Source: an uncultured Senegalimassilia sp. (GTDB lineage Bacteria; Actinomycetota; Coriobacteriia; Coriobacteriales; Eggerthellaceae). Taken from it: DNA of 64,000 nucleotides. The DNA lies in NCBI RefSeq assembly GCF_934636665.1, contig NZ_CAKUAT010000013.1:1-64000 (forward strand), written 5' to 3'. Both the position numbers and the translations under genes were made by a program. Position 1 is the stretch's first letter, and every line of letters starts with the position of its first letter. The notes beneath the pieces were generated by a model, which had not been told where the DNA came from, made no database searches, and saw only the letters and a program-made list of their open reading frames with translations. Of the stretch, positions 1 through 7,751 are shown one piece after another.

Positions 1-76
1 GCTCCGTCGTCTAGCGGTTTAGGACGTCGCCCTCTCAAGGCGAAGGTCGCCGGTTCGAATCCGGTCGGAGCTACCA
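1..76 (+). tRNA. tRNA-Glu (anticodon CUC), first base cut by window edge
   Basis: The cloverleaf folds with anticodon loop CTCTCAA, giving anticodon CTC (Glu, GAG codons), T-loop TTCGAAT and an encoded CCA end at 74-76. Comparison with the identical second copy shows that the first acceptor base (G1, pairing G-U with T72) lies just outside the window. Confidence 0.95.
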
Positions 77-114
77 AGCTTTACCCAGGCCACGTGTTTC
101 GCGGCCTTTTTAAT

Positions 115-191
115 GGCTCCGTCGTCTAGCGGTTTAGGACGTCGCCCTCTCAAGGCGAAGGTCGCCGGTTCGAATCCGGTCGGAGCTACCA
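115..191 (+). tRNA. tRNA-Glu (anticodon CUC), second tandem copy
   Basis: This is identical to the copy at 1-76, separated by 38 bp. The acceptor stem GGCTCCG/CGGAGCT begins with a G1-U72 wobble, which is common for actinobacterial tRNA-Glu as I recall. The 3' CCA is encoded at 189-191 and a terminator follows, so the two copies probably form one transcript. Confidence 0.95.
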
Positions 192-198
192 AATGTAG

Positions 199-226
199 AG
201 CCGAGGCTTTTGCCTCGGCTTTTTTG
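199..226 (+). terminator. Rho-independent terminator after tRNA-Glu pair
   Basis: A 9-bp GC-rich stem (AGCCGAGGC/GCCTCGGCT) with a TTTT loop is followed by a run of T residues, placed 8 bp after the second tRNA. Confidence 0.9.
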
Positions 227-561
227 TTATCAACGAGCACTGCCCTGCTCGGGTTATGGAGTTATAGGACAAACGTGAGTCTGGGTCTGGGTCTGGGGCA
301 TCGGCGGCCCATGTCGGTGCGAGCACAATGCAACACGTCGCTGGCCATCATGGGCCGAAGACTCTCGAGGAGTGCAACATAGCGTTCCCGATGCTCGATT
401 AGGCGGCGCCTCTTCTGGATACCCGGGTGATCGCACTGGACATGATGGGTTGATTGGATATATCCTCGCTGGCATGTGACGAAACCGAAAGGCCGACAGG
501 CGCGTCGCTGGGGACGATGCGGCAATCGGGCCTTCAACGTTTTGAGGAAAGGTTGGCCAAC
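227..561. other. Gene-free stretch before the amidohydrolase
   Basis: I see no supported gene here. It contains three tandem copies of the hexamer GTCTGG near 280-297 and a short palindrome GGATATATCC near 457-466 that could belong to a promoter, but no convincing -35/-10 pair was found. Confidence 0.5.
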
Positions 562-2202
562 ATGCGAATCGACCGCATTCTTTGCAGCAAACGCGTATTC
601 ACCGGTTTGACCGATAACGCCGAGGAGCTTGCCATCGCCGTTTCCGGGGATACGATCGCGTTCGTCGGATCAAAGGAAGACGCGCTTGCGTTAGCCCACG
701 AGACCGACGCGAGCGCCGAGCCCGAGGTAATCGACTACGGTGACGCCTTCATCACCCCCGGCTTCCATGACTCCCATGTGCACTTCTTCCACTCCGCGGT
801 GTACTCTTCCCCGCTTGCCACGAACTTCCTGGGTAAGAACGAAGCCGATTGCGTTGAGCGCATGAAGCGCTTCGCCGAGGGCCGTCCCGAAGGATGGCTG
901 CTGGCCCAGGGCTGGCGCGAATATCGATGGGACCCGCCAGTGCTGCCGTCGAAGCACTCGCTTGACGAGGCCTTCCCCAACCGCCCCGTGGCGCTGTACT
1001 CCGGCGACGCGCACACGCTGTGGCTCAACAGCTGCGCGCTGGCCGAACTGGGAATCGATCGCGACAGCGTGCCCCCTGCGGGAGGAAGCTACGACAGGGA
1101 TGCCGACGGCGAGCTGACGGGCATCGTACGCGAAGCGGCCGCCATGGAGCTGATGCCGCGCATCATGAACGCGTTTTCCGATGACGAGATAGCCGATGCT
1201 TACCGGGGCTTCTTGCGCACGTTGGCGCAAAACGGCATCACGAGCGTGTGCGACATGTCGCTTATGGCCAACCCCGGCCTGGACTTCATCCGAGACGACG
1301 TGCATGCGCGCCTGCTGGACTCCGACGAGCTGACGTGCCGCGTGAACCTTTTCCCCACCCTGCTTGAGGATATGAGCAGGTTCGAGGCGATGTCCGAACG
1401 CTATACCGGCTCTGTCCTGCGCTGCGCCGGCTTCAAGCAGTTCTTCGATGGCGTATCCAGCCAGCACACCGCATGGGTGACCGAGCCTTATAGCAATGCC
1501 CGATGCAATAACGACTGCGGCAGGCCCACCATCGAGCCCGACAAGATGCGTGCGCTAGTGATGAAAGCAGCCGAGAAGGGCTACCCTGTGCGCATCCACA
1601 CCATCGGCGATGCTGCGATTCATGAGGCGTTGAACATCTTTGAGGATGCCCGTGCGCAATTCGGCCCGCTTCCCGAGGGGCGCCATAACTGCCTTGAGCA
1701 CTTGGAGAACTTCCTGCCCGGCGACGTGGAGCGCCTGGCCGAGCTTGATGTGATCGCCGCGGTGCAGCCGCCGCATATGACGCTTGACCCGGGCGGCCCC
1801 GAGCGCGACTTGGGAGACGAGCGCGTGAGGCTGATGTGGCCGTTCAGGACCATGCTGGACGAGGGCGAGACGCTGGCGTTCGGCACGGACTCGCCGGTGG
1901 TGGACGTGAACTCCATGGGCGTGCTGTACAGCGCCGCCACGCGCCGCGACCCGCAAACGCGCGAACCCGAAGGCGGCTGGCGACCCGAGCAGCTTATCAG
2001 CCGCGCGGAGGCTATCCGCGCATACACCGCAGGAAGCGACGCCGCTGCCCAGCGCAACGGTGAAGCGGGCGTGCTGGCGGCAGGCAAGCTGGCGGACATA
2101 GCGGTGCTCGACACCGACCTGCTCGCATGCGCCGACGACGAGATCTCGGATGCGCGCGTTACCGCCACCTGGATGGGCGGGCGCTGCGTGTTCGAAGCCT
2201 AG
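562..2202 (+). CDS. Amidohydrolase family 3 protein (YtcJ-like metal-dependent hydrolase)
   Basis: The 546-residue protein has the composite-domain amidohydrolase layout: a short N-terminal beta-sandwich part, then a metal-binding HDSHVH motif near residue 68, RIHTIGDAAIHEAL in the middle, CLEHLE, and the late FGTDSP motif near residue 438 that supplies the last metal-binding Asp. YtcJ/AepA-type relatives hydrolyse amide or ester bonds, but their substrates are mostly unknown, so I assign no substrate. The start is chosen at the ATG preceded by GAGGAAAGG; an in-frame extension back to 454 exists but lacks a ribosome binding site. It stands alone between the tRNA pair and a bidirectional terminator. 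No secretion signal is visible, so it is probably cytoplasmic. Confidence 0.85.
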   Translation: MRIDRILCSKRVFTGLTDNAEELAIAVSGDTIAFVGSKEDALALAHETDASAEPEVIDYGDAFITPGFHDSHVHFFHSAVYSSPLATNFLGKNEADCVERMKRFAEGRPEGWLLAQGWREYRWDPPVLPSKHSLDEAFPNRPVALYSGDAHTLWLNSCALAELGIDRDSVPPAGGSYDRDADGELTGIVREAAAMELMPRIMNAFSDDEIADAYRGFLRTLAQNGITSVCDMSLMANPGLDFIRDDVHARLLDSDELTCRVNLFPTLLEDMSRFEAMSERYTGSVLRCAGFKQFFDGVSSQHTAWVTEPYSNARCNNDCGRPTIEPDKMRALVMKAAEKGYPVRIHTIGDAAIHEALNIFEDARAQFGPLPEGRHNCLEHLENFLPGDVERLAELDVIAAVQPPHMTLDPGGPERDLGDERVRLMWPFRTMLDEGETLAFGTDSPVVDVNSMGVLYSAATRRDPQTREPEGGWRPEQLISRAEAIRAYTAGSDAAAQRNGEAGVLAAGKLADIAVLDTDLLACADDEISDARVTATWMGGRCVFEA

Positions 2203-2209
2203 AAAAACC

Positions 2210-2291
2210 GAAAGCGCCCCAAGATGGCCAGTGAGCCCCTTTCCGTTTCTGCGAAAAGAAGGGGACTCGGTAAGCCTCTTGGGGCGCTTTG
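2210..2291. terminator. Bidirectional terminator with nested stem
   Basis: A long inverted repeat (AAAGCGCCCCAAGA.. at 2211 pairing with ..TCTTGGGGCGCTTT ending 2290) encloses a second hairpin built from CCCCTTTCC and AAGGGG. It ends the amidohydrolase transcript and could also serve minus-strand transcription. Confidence 0.75.
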
Positions 2292-2617
2292 CGTTTGGAG
2301 CGATTCGACGCCACAGCAAAACGGCGATGACGGGCTGCGCTGCGCACGTCTATCGCCGACCACGCCGGACAGCCGCCGGACCGCATGGGCACGCGATTGA
2401 TCGTCTCGGAGTTGCTTCCAGCCTGCGTGCTTCGGCAGTTACCGGGCAGCGAAGGCACGCGACGGATCGCCTTCGCCGTTATTGCCAGCCTGTGCGCCTC
2501 GGCAGCGGCAGCGAGGGTACTCGGCTAATCGCCTTCGACAACAACCGCCACGTCGAACGCGATCGATCGCCTTCGGCGTGGCGGTGAGCATAGGTGTGGC
2601 GCCGGAGACGCCGTTGC
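2292..2617. repeat. Intergenic region with imperfect ~62-66 bp tandem repeats
   Basis: There is no credible gene. Two adjacent related units cover 2387-2452 and 2453-2514 (shared pieces include GGCACGCGA, GATCG, TTCGCC-like, CCAGCCTG, TCGGCAG and CAGCGA), and a more decayed third unit begins at 2515. The region sits between two convergent genes. Confidence 0.6.
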
Positions 2618-3427
2618 TTAGGCGTTGTACGGCAGGTGCGGCTTTCCGTGGCACCACATGTGATCGAGGGGGCCGCTACCCTGCCCAAGGTCAAGGCCGG
2701 TGGACAGAGCGCCTCGCACGAAGCCTTTCGCACGGCGAACCGCCTGCTCGATGCCGTTTCCCTGCGCCAAACCGCTTGCGATGGCGCTGGAGAGCGTACA
2801 GCCGGTTCCGTGGGTGTTACCGGTAGCGATGCGCTTCGCCCTCAGCCAAGCGTGACGGCCATCGGACAGGACGAGCAGGTCGTCGGCGGTATCGGCACGA
2901 TGGCCGCCCTTGATGAGCACGGCTCCTTTGGTTTCCCCGGAAAGCAGCTTCGCCGCCTGCATCATGCCCTCGTCGTCGACGACGGGAAAACCGCACAGCA
3001 CCTCCGCCTCGGGCATGTTCGGAGTGATGACGTCGGCCAAGGGCACCAGGTTCGAAACCAGCGCATCGACGGCCTGCTGCTCGATAAGACGCGAGCCACT
3101 GGTGGCCACCATGACCGGGTCGAGCACCACGTTTCGCGCCTGATGGAAGCGCAGACGCTCGGCGATGACGTTGATGATCTGGGCGGAGGATACCATGCCG
3201 ATCTTCACCGCATCGGGACGGATGTCCTCGAACACCGCATCGATCTGCGCGCCGACCACTTCAGGCGAGATATCCTGCACGGCGCGGACGCCGCAGGTGT
3301 TTTGCGCCGTGATGGCGGTGATGACTGTTTCCGCGTATAGACCATACGATGCGATAGTTTTGATATCGGCTTGGATGCCCGCTCCGCCGCTTGAGTCGGA
3401 GCCTGCGATGCTAAGCACTGCTTTCAT
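2618..3427 (-). CDS. thiD: Hydroxymethylpyrimidine/phosphomethylpyrimidine kinase
   Basis: ThiD phosphorylates HMP and HMP-phosphate to HMP-pyrophosphate for thiamine synthesis in the cytoplasm. The 269-residue ribokinase-fold protein starts with the ThiD signature AGSDSSGGAGIQADIKT, carries the conserved GIQADIK substrate loop, and has the anion-hole/ATP motif GTGCTLSSAIASGLAQG near residues 204-220. Length is normal. It begins 33 bp after thiC with a strong GGGGAGG ribosome binding site, so the two genes are almost certainly one operon under the TPP riboswitch. There is no fused ThiE or TenA domain. Confidence 0.95.
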   Translation of the reverse strand: MKAVLSIAGSDSSGGAGIQADIKTIASYGLYAETVITAITAQNTCGVRAVQDISPEVVGAQIDAVFEDIRPDAVKIGMVSSAQIINVIAERLRFHQARNVVLDPVMVATSGSRLIEQQAVDALVSNLVPLADVITPNMPEAEVLCGFPVVDDEGMMQAAKLLSGETKGAVLIKGGHRADTADDLLVLSDGRHAWLRAKRIATGNTHGTGCTLSSAIASGLAQGNGIEQAVRRAKGFVRGALSTGLDLGQGSGPLDHMWCHGKPHLPYNA

Positions 3428-3460
3428 CGGAAACCTCCCCTTGACGCCAGCGCTACCGGT

Positions 3461-4783
3461 TTACTCGTTATCGAGGTCGATGACGAGGCCGTCCATGATG
3501 GTGTTGACGGTGCGCACCGCGCACATCTTGCCGCACATGGTGCAGGTACCCTCGTTGCTCGGCGGGGCGCTTTCGAAGACCTTGCGCGGGCGAACCGGAT
3601 CGATGGCAAGGCCGAACTGCTCTTCCCAATCCATACGACGGCGAGCATCGCTCATGCGGTTGTCGCGGTCGCGGGCGCCGGGGATGCCCTTGGCGATATC
3701 GGCGGCATGCGCTGCGATCTTCGTGGCGACCAGGCCGTCGCGCACATCCTGCGCATCGGGTAGGCGCAGATGCTCGGCGGGCGTGACGTAGCACAGGAAG
3801 TCGGCGCCCGAGGAGGCCGCCACGGCGCCGCCGATAGCGGCGGTGATGTGATCGTAGCCCGGGGCGATATCGGTGACCAGCGGGCCGAGCACGTAGAAGG
3901 GCGCATTGTGGCACAGGCGCTTCTCCAGACGCATGTTCGCCTCGATCTCGTTGAGGGCCATATGGCCGGGACCCTCAACCATGACCTGCACGCCGGCGTC
4001 CCAAGCGCGCTTGGTGAGCTTGCCGATCTCGATAAGCTCGGCGATCTGACCGGCGTCGGTTGCGTCGTAGGTGCAGCCAGGACGCATGGCATCGCCGATG
4101 GAGATGGTCACATCATGCTCATGCAGAATCTCAAGCACCTCATCGTAGTGCTCGTAGAACGGGTTCTCGTTGCCGGTGGCCTCCATCCAGGCGAAGATGA
4201 GCGAGCCGCCGCGGCTGACGATGTTCATGAGTCGGCCGGTTTCCTTGAAGGACTCGATAGTGCGGCGGTTCATGCCAGCGTGGATGGTGACGAAGTCGAC
4301 GCCGTCTTCGGCATGGCGGCGCACCACGTCGAGGAAGTCTTCCGCCTTGATGGCGATAAGGGCCTTCTCCAGATAGCCGATGGCGTCGTACATGGGCACG
4401 GTGCCGATCATGGCCGGCGACTTTTCGATGAGCTTGGTACGGAACGCCTGGGTTTTGCCGCTGTTGGAAAGGTCCATAATGGCCTCGGCGCCAAGCTCGA
4501 TGGCCGTATCGACCTTCTGCCACTCAACGGATTCGTCGGCAAGGTCGCCTGAGATGCCGAGATTGACGTTGACTTTGGTGCGCAAGCCCTCGCCAACGCC
4601 TTCGGGCGACAGCGACGTGTGGTGGATGTTGGCCGGGATGGCGATGCGGCCGGCAGCGACGCCCTCGCGGATGAACTCGGGGCTGCGGCCTTCCTTCTCG
4701 GCGACCACGCGCATGGCGGGCGTGATCTGCCCCGCGCGCGCGAAATCGATTTGCGTGATGAGGTTCGAGGGTTCGTTACCCAT
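3461..4783 (-). CDS. thiC: Phosphomethylpyrimidine (HMP-P) synthase
   Basis: ThiC is a radical-SAM enzyme that rearranges aminoimidazole ribotide into HMP-phosphate. The 440-residue protein has the short ThiC form, without the long N-terminal extension of proteobacterial enzymes. The C-terminal cluster motif reads CTMCGKMC near residue 411, with CX2CX3C spacing rather than the CX2CX4C known from E. coli-type enzymes. The start (ATGGGTAACG) is chosen because it follows GAAGGGAGC; a start 7 codons upstream would lie inside the riboswitch. It is the first gene of thiC-thiD, and the missing thiE, thiG and thiS must be elsewhere. Confidence 0.96.
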   Translation of the reverse strand: MGNEPSNLITQIDFARAGQITPAMRVVAEKEGRSPEFIREGVAAGRIAIPANIHHTSLSPEGVGEGLRTKVNVNLGISGDLADESVEWQKVDTAIELGAEAIMDLSNSGKTQAFRTKLIEKSPAMIGTVPMYDAIGYLEKALIAIKAEDFLDVVRRHAEDGVDFVTIHAGMNRRTIESFKETGRLMNIVSRGGSLIFAWMEATGNENPFYEHYDEVLEILHEHDVTISIGDAMRPGCTYDATDAGQIAELIEIGKLTKRAWDAGVQVMVEGPGHMALNEIEANMRLEKRLCHNAPFYVLGPLVTDIAPGYDHITAAIGGAVAASSGADFLCYVTPAEHLRLPDAQDVRDGLVATKIAAHAADIAKGIPGARDRDNRMSDARRRMDWEEQFGLAIDPVRPRKVFESAPPSNEGTCTMCGKMCAVRTVNTIMDGLVIDLDNE

Positions 4784-4786
4784 AGA

Positions 4787-4890
4787 TGCTCCCTTCGTTG
4801 GCATTACCCATGCAGGTTCGGCGGGTCGAGGCTTATGCGGGGCCTCCTCTCAGCCTGCCCGGCGCACGGCGCTAGCAAGCTCCCCCGATA
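4787..4890 (-). promoter_or_regulatory. TPP riboswitch (THI element) controlling thiC-thiD
   Basis: Reading the minus strand, the conserved THI-box blocks appear in order: GGGGGAGC, then GGCTGAGAGGA, then ACCCGCCGAACCTG, then GGTAATGCCAACGAAGGGA. These are the thiamine pyrophosphate aptamer signatures. The last block contains the AGGGAG ribosome binding site of thiC, 8 nt before its ATG, so ligand binding probably sequesters the site and blocks translation (inference). No separate intrinsic terminator stem is visible between aptamer and start codon. Confidence 0.93.
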
Positions 4891-4909
4891 TACGGTTGAT
4901 GTGGCCGCT

Positions 4910-4915
4910 ATTATA
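4910..4915 (-). promoter_or_regulatory. -10 element of the thiC promoter inside the tpk stop codon
   Basis: A perfect TATAAT on the minus strand overlaps the TAA stop of the upstream pyrophosphokinase gene and lies about 20 bp before the riboswitch. No good -35 was found at 17 bp. Confidence 0.6.
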
Positions 4916-5570
4916 TCCCCGGCTGCTCAGATGTTTCCCAAGGCAAAGGATAAAAGACATAAAGCGTGCCAGACTCCACGGCGATGGTGGCCTCCTGGCC
5001 GATGAGCTCGTTGGAAAGGCCGAGGCTGGTTCGGTTGGTGAGAGGCTCATCGTCAAGCGAGTACTCCAGGCCGCGCTCGATAACGCCCTCGGCGCGATCA
5101 TTTGCCGCGAAGACCGAGACCGTGCCTTTTTCCACGTTGTCTGGCAAGGTGAACACGTCAGGACCGGTGACGCATCGAATGGCGAAGCCCTCGGCGATGC
5201 CGGTGACGTAGAACCCTCGCTCGGAATACGCGGCGAACAGCTGCAGGTTGGCCAACGTGTGGTCGAGCCTGCCGCCGATGCCTCCGTATATGTAGATGTC
5301 GCTGTGATGATAGTTTGCCGCCCTTTGAAGAGCGAGCTCCATATCCGAGGCATCCTTGTTCACGGGGTGGCGCGAGACCCGCTTCGCACGGGGAACGTAG
5401 CCGAGGGAGTCGAAATCGCCCACGGCCATATCGGGCGCAACGCCGAGCCGATCGAGCGGGGCGAAACCGCCGTCGACGGCGATCACGAAGTCGAAAAACC
5501 CTTCGTTGTAGCGTGTCATGAAATCTTGTTCGTTGAAATATGTGGCGCCAACCAGTGCACAGGTTGTCAT
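4911..5570 (-). CDS. thiN: Thiamine pyrophosphokinase
   Basis: This enzyme transfers pyrophosphate from ATP to thiamine, giving TPP. The 219-residue protein shows the family motifs in order: AVDGGFAPLDRLG at 31-43, VGDFDSL near 50-56, KDASDMELA at 72-80 and GGRLDHTLANL at 99-109, followed by the C-terminal thiamin-binding beta domain. The start is the ATG preceded by AAGGAGCATC. It ends just before the thiC riboswitch and is not itself behind one, so salvage of thiamine may be less TPP-controlled than synthesis. It is divergent from rnpB with only about 40 bp between them. Confidence 0.93.
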   Translation of the reverse strand: MTTCALVGATYFNEQDFMTRYNEGFFDFVIAVDGGFAPLDRLGVAPDMAVGDFDSLGYVPRAKRVSRHPVNKDASDMELALQRAANYHHSDIYIYGGIGGRLDHTLANLQLFAAYSERGFYVTGIAEGFAIRCVTGPDVFTLPDNVEKGTVSVFAANDRAEGVIERGLEYSLDDEPLTNRTSLGLSNELIGQEATIAVESGTLYVFYPLPWETSEQPGI

Positions 5571-5598
5571 GATGCTCCTTGTTTCGGTTCCGATATGG

Positions 5599-5604
5599 TA
5601 GAAT
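5599..5604 (+). promoter_or_regulatory. -10 element of rnpB promoter
   Basis: TAGAAT lies 7-8 bp before the predicted 5' end of RNase P RNA. A clear -35 at 17 bp is not seen; TTGTTT at 5579 is only 14 bp away. Confidence 0.5.
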
Positions 5605-5610
5605 ACCACA

Positions 5611-5962
5611 CTGCGAGCGGGCCAGACGATCGCGCGTCGCCTTGAGCGGCGTGAGGAAAGTCCGGGCTCCAAAGGGCAAGATGCCAGCTAACGGCTGGGC
5701 GGGGCGACCCGACGGAAAGTGCCACAGAAAAGTAAACTCCCCCGCGCAAGCGGGAGAAAAGCTGAAACGGTGCGGTAAGAGCGCACCAGCGCGTTGGCAA
5801 CAACGTGGCTTGGAAAACCCCATCTGGAGCAAGCGCAAATAGGAATGCCATACGGCCGCCCTTCCGTGCATTCGGGTTGCGTGCTTGAGACGCGCGGTGA
5901 CGCGCGTTCGAGATAAATGGTCGTCCAACGACAGAACCCGGCTTATCGACTCGCTCGCGGTT
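5611..5962 (+). ncRNA. rnpB: RNase P RNA, bacterial type A
   Basis: The catalytic RNA of RNase P trims tRNA 5' leaders. The diagnostic conserved segments are present: GAGGAAAGTCCGGGCTCC near 5650, the GAAACGGTGCGGTAAGAGCGC block near 5764, and the 3' core ACAGAACCCGGCTTATCGAC near 5932. The ends pair as GCGAGCG/CGCTCGC (helix P1). An intrinsic terminator follows immediately. Confidence 0.95.
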
Positions 5963-5967
5963 TCAAA

Positions 5968-5992
5968 AGGCTCCCGTTTGGGAGCTTTTTCT
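5968..5992 (+). terminator. Terminator of rnpB
   Basis: The stem GCTCCC/GGGAGC with a GTTT loop is followed by TTTTTC. Confidence 0.85.
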
Positions 5993-6443
5993 TTCACGAG
6001 CATCGCGCCTATCGATGTCCGGCGACGAAGGATGCCTGGACGCGCGTATCTAGCCAAGCCCCATTGGACAGGCGAATGCGGGTAGGTCGAGACGGACCAT
6101 CTGCTGGCTACTCTCATATCCCTGAGCCGAACGAGCAATCCACCTGAACGCGATCTTCTAGCGGTCGAATGCAGACAGCTTGAAATGCATCAAGCGCCGA
6201 ACAGCGCCGATGCCTTTTATTTGGACTCGCGCTCCGCCTTCGCCTAACAAGCCAGACGCGTATTCAACGCTATAAGCTGCATTTCCCTTCTATAAGCCGA
6301 AAGCGGGGATCAAGCATATGCTTGATCCCCGCTTTATGGTACGCATTGCGCAAAAACGCTGCATGAGAACGAATGTCCCTAGCAGTCATGTAAACAGCCG
6401 CAGTCCGCCTTTCGGCAAACCCGCAGGCATTTCCCGCTGCAGA
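5993..6443. other. Gene-free stretch between rnpB and divIVA
   Basis: No gene is supported on either strand. The only strong element is the perfect palindrome at 6300-6335. Confidence 0.5.
6300..6335. terminator. Perfect 36-nt palindrome, likely bidirectional terminator of the division cluster
   Basis: The arm AAAGCGGGGATCAAGCAT is followed by its exact reverse complement. It lies 108 bp beyond the divIVA stop. The A-rich/T-rich ends (AAA..TTT) give short U runs in either direction, consistent with termination. Confidence 0.65.
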
Positions 6444-7376
6444 TTAGTCCAGATCGTCGATCTCGAAATCATCGGCGGCATCGCCGAAGCCGGAGAAGTC
6501 CTTCTCGACGCTGGAAGCCACAGGAGCGACCGAACCGGTAACTGCGGGCGATGCGGCAGTTACCGCAGCAGCAGCCGGGACGGCGACCGGAACGGCCGGG
6601 GCGTCGTCATAGGCATCGGAGCCATCGACGGTGAGCGGAGCCTGCGGCGCAGTTGCGGCAGCCTCTTTCACGGCCGGCTCGGAGTCGACGTGCGTGGCAT
6701 AGCGGCCATGCTGGCCGGACGTAAGGGCGCCGGCGGTCTTCGGAGCCTTCTCGCCGATCTCGGCAAGCCTGCGAGAGGCGTCGGTGATGAAATCGTTGAG
6801 CAGGTCGCGATAATCCTCGCGAGCCTCCTCACGATCGTTCTCGAGCTTATGGATAGCATCGATAACCTTCTGGCGATCGTTCTCAGCCTTGTCGAGGATG
6901 CGGTCGGACTCGTCCTCGGCGTCCTTGATCGTGGCGGCAGCATCGGCCTTGGCGTTGGCCAAGATCTCGTCGGCGGAGCGCTGGGCGATGATGAGCGCCT
7001 GGGCGATGGCGTTGCCGTCGGCCTTCTTGGACTCGAGCTGCTTCTCAAGCTCGGCGATGCGGGCGTCGCGCTCGGCGATGGCGGCATCCTTCTCGGCCAG
7101 GATGGCCGGGTCGACGGAAGCTGCGGGCTGGTCGTCCTGCTCGGCGGCGGGCTCGGGCTCGGGCTCGTCGAAAACCTCGTCGTCGAAAGTAGCCGGGCGG
7201 TCGAAACCGGCGAACGTGTCCTCGCCGATCTGGCTTTGCAGCGAGGCGATCTGCTGATTCAGGCCGTCGATCTCATCGGCGACGTGCTCGAGGAAGACAT
7301 CGACCTCGTCGACATCATAGCCCTTGCGATCGATGGAGAAGCTTTGGTTATGGATTTCAGCAGAGGTGATAGCCAT
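6444..7376 (-). CDS. divIVA: DivIVA domain protein (Wag31-like pole/septum organiser)
   Basis: DivIVA proteins bind negatively curved membrane and organise polar or septal cell wall growth. Residues 1-60 are a DivIVA membrane-binding domain (MAITSAEIHNQSFSIDRKGY.. then a heptad-rich segment). After an acidic, proline-containing linker, a second coiled coil runs from about 90 to 215 (..AIAERDARIAELEKQLESK..). The Ala/Pro/Val-rich tail (about 230-310) looks disordered and ends in an acidic DFEIDDLD. The length of 310 residues is longer than Bacillus DivIVA but close to actinobacterial Wag31. It is the last gene of the dcw cluster. Confidence 0.93.
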   Translation of the reverse strand: MAITSAEIHNQSFSIDRKGYDVDEVDVFLEHVADEIDGLNQQIASLQSQIGEDTFAGFDRPATFDDEVFDEPEPEPAAEQDDQPAASVDPAILAEKDAAIAERDARIAELEKQLESKKADGNAIAQALIIAQRSADEILANAKADAAATIKDAEDESDRILDKAENDRQKVIDAIHKLENDREEAREDYRDLLNDFITDASRRLAEIGEKAPKTAGALTSGQHGRYATHVDSEPAVKEAAATAPQAPLTVDGSDAYDDAPAVPVAVPAAAAVTAASPAVTGSVAPVASSVEKDFSGFGDAADDFEIDDLD

Positions 7377-7421
7377 CTTTGTATCCCTTCATCTGATGTG
7401 CGGGAATGCGCAGGTGCGCAC

Positions 7422-7682
7422 CTAGAACAAGTTTACCAACAAACGTACACCGAATTGTAGTACAAGCAGCGCCACGATGGGCGTTACGTCCACCATACCT
7501 CCAATAGGGGGAATCAGGCGCTTGAACAGGTTCAAATACGGGTCGCATATGCGTGCGAGCACGTTGTTGATGTCTGCGAGGATGCCCCGATCGGTCGGGA
7601 ACCATGACAGCATGACGTATACGAAGATGATCATGCTGTACGCATCGGAAAGCGACACGATAAGGTACTTCAAGCTGAGCAT
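7422..7682 (-). CDS. YggT family membrane protein
   Basis: The 86-residue protein has two hydrophobic segments (about 5-28 and 58-83) with the YggT motif SWFPTDRG..NNVLARICDPYLNLFKRLIPPIGG between them. YggT proteins are found downstream of ftsZ/sepF in many Gram-positive bacteria and are implicated in envelope or division functions, without a known activity. The start is ATG at 7682, whose AAGGAG site is rather far (13 nt); an in-frame upstream extension to 7721 exists, so the start is uncertain. Confidence 0.88.
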   Translation of the reverse strand: MLSLKYLIVSLSDAYSMIIFVYVMLSWFPTDRGILADINNVLARICDPYLNLFKRLIPPIGGMVDVTPIVALLVLQFGVRLLVNLF

Positions 7683-7751
7683 GCGGGCTGTTTCGCTCCT
7701 TGCTAACGCCCCGGGCGCCAAGCCCGGGGGGTAGGTTTCAATACGTAAAGG

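Noticed and set aside
454..561. In-frame 36-codon extension of the amidohydrolase
   Set aside because: No ribosome binding site; GAGGAAAGG precedes the ATG at 562 and homology starts there.
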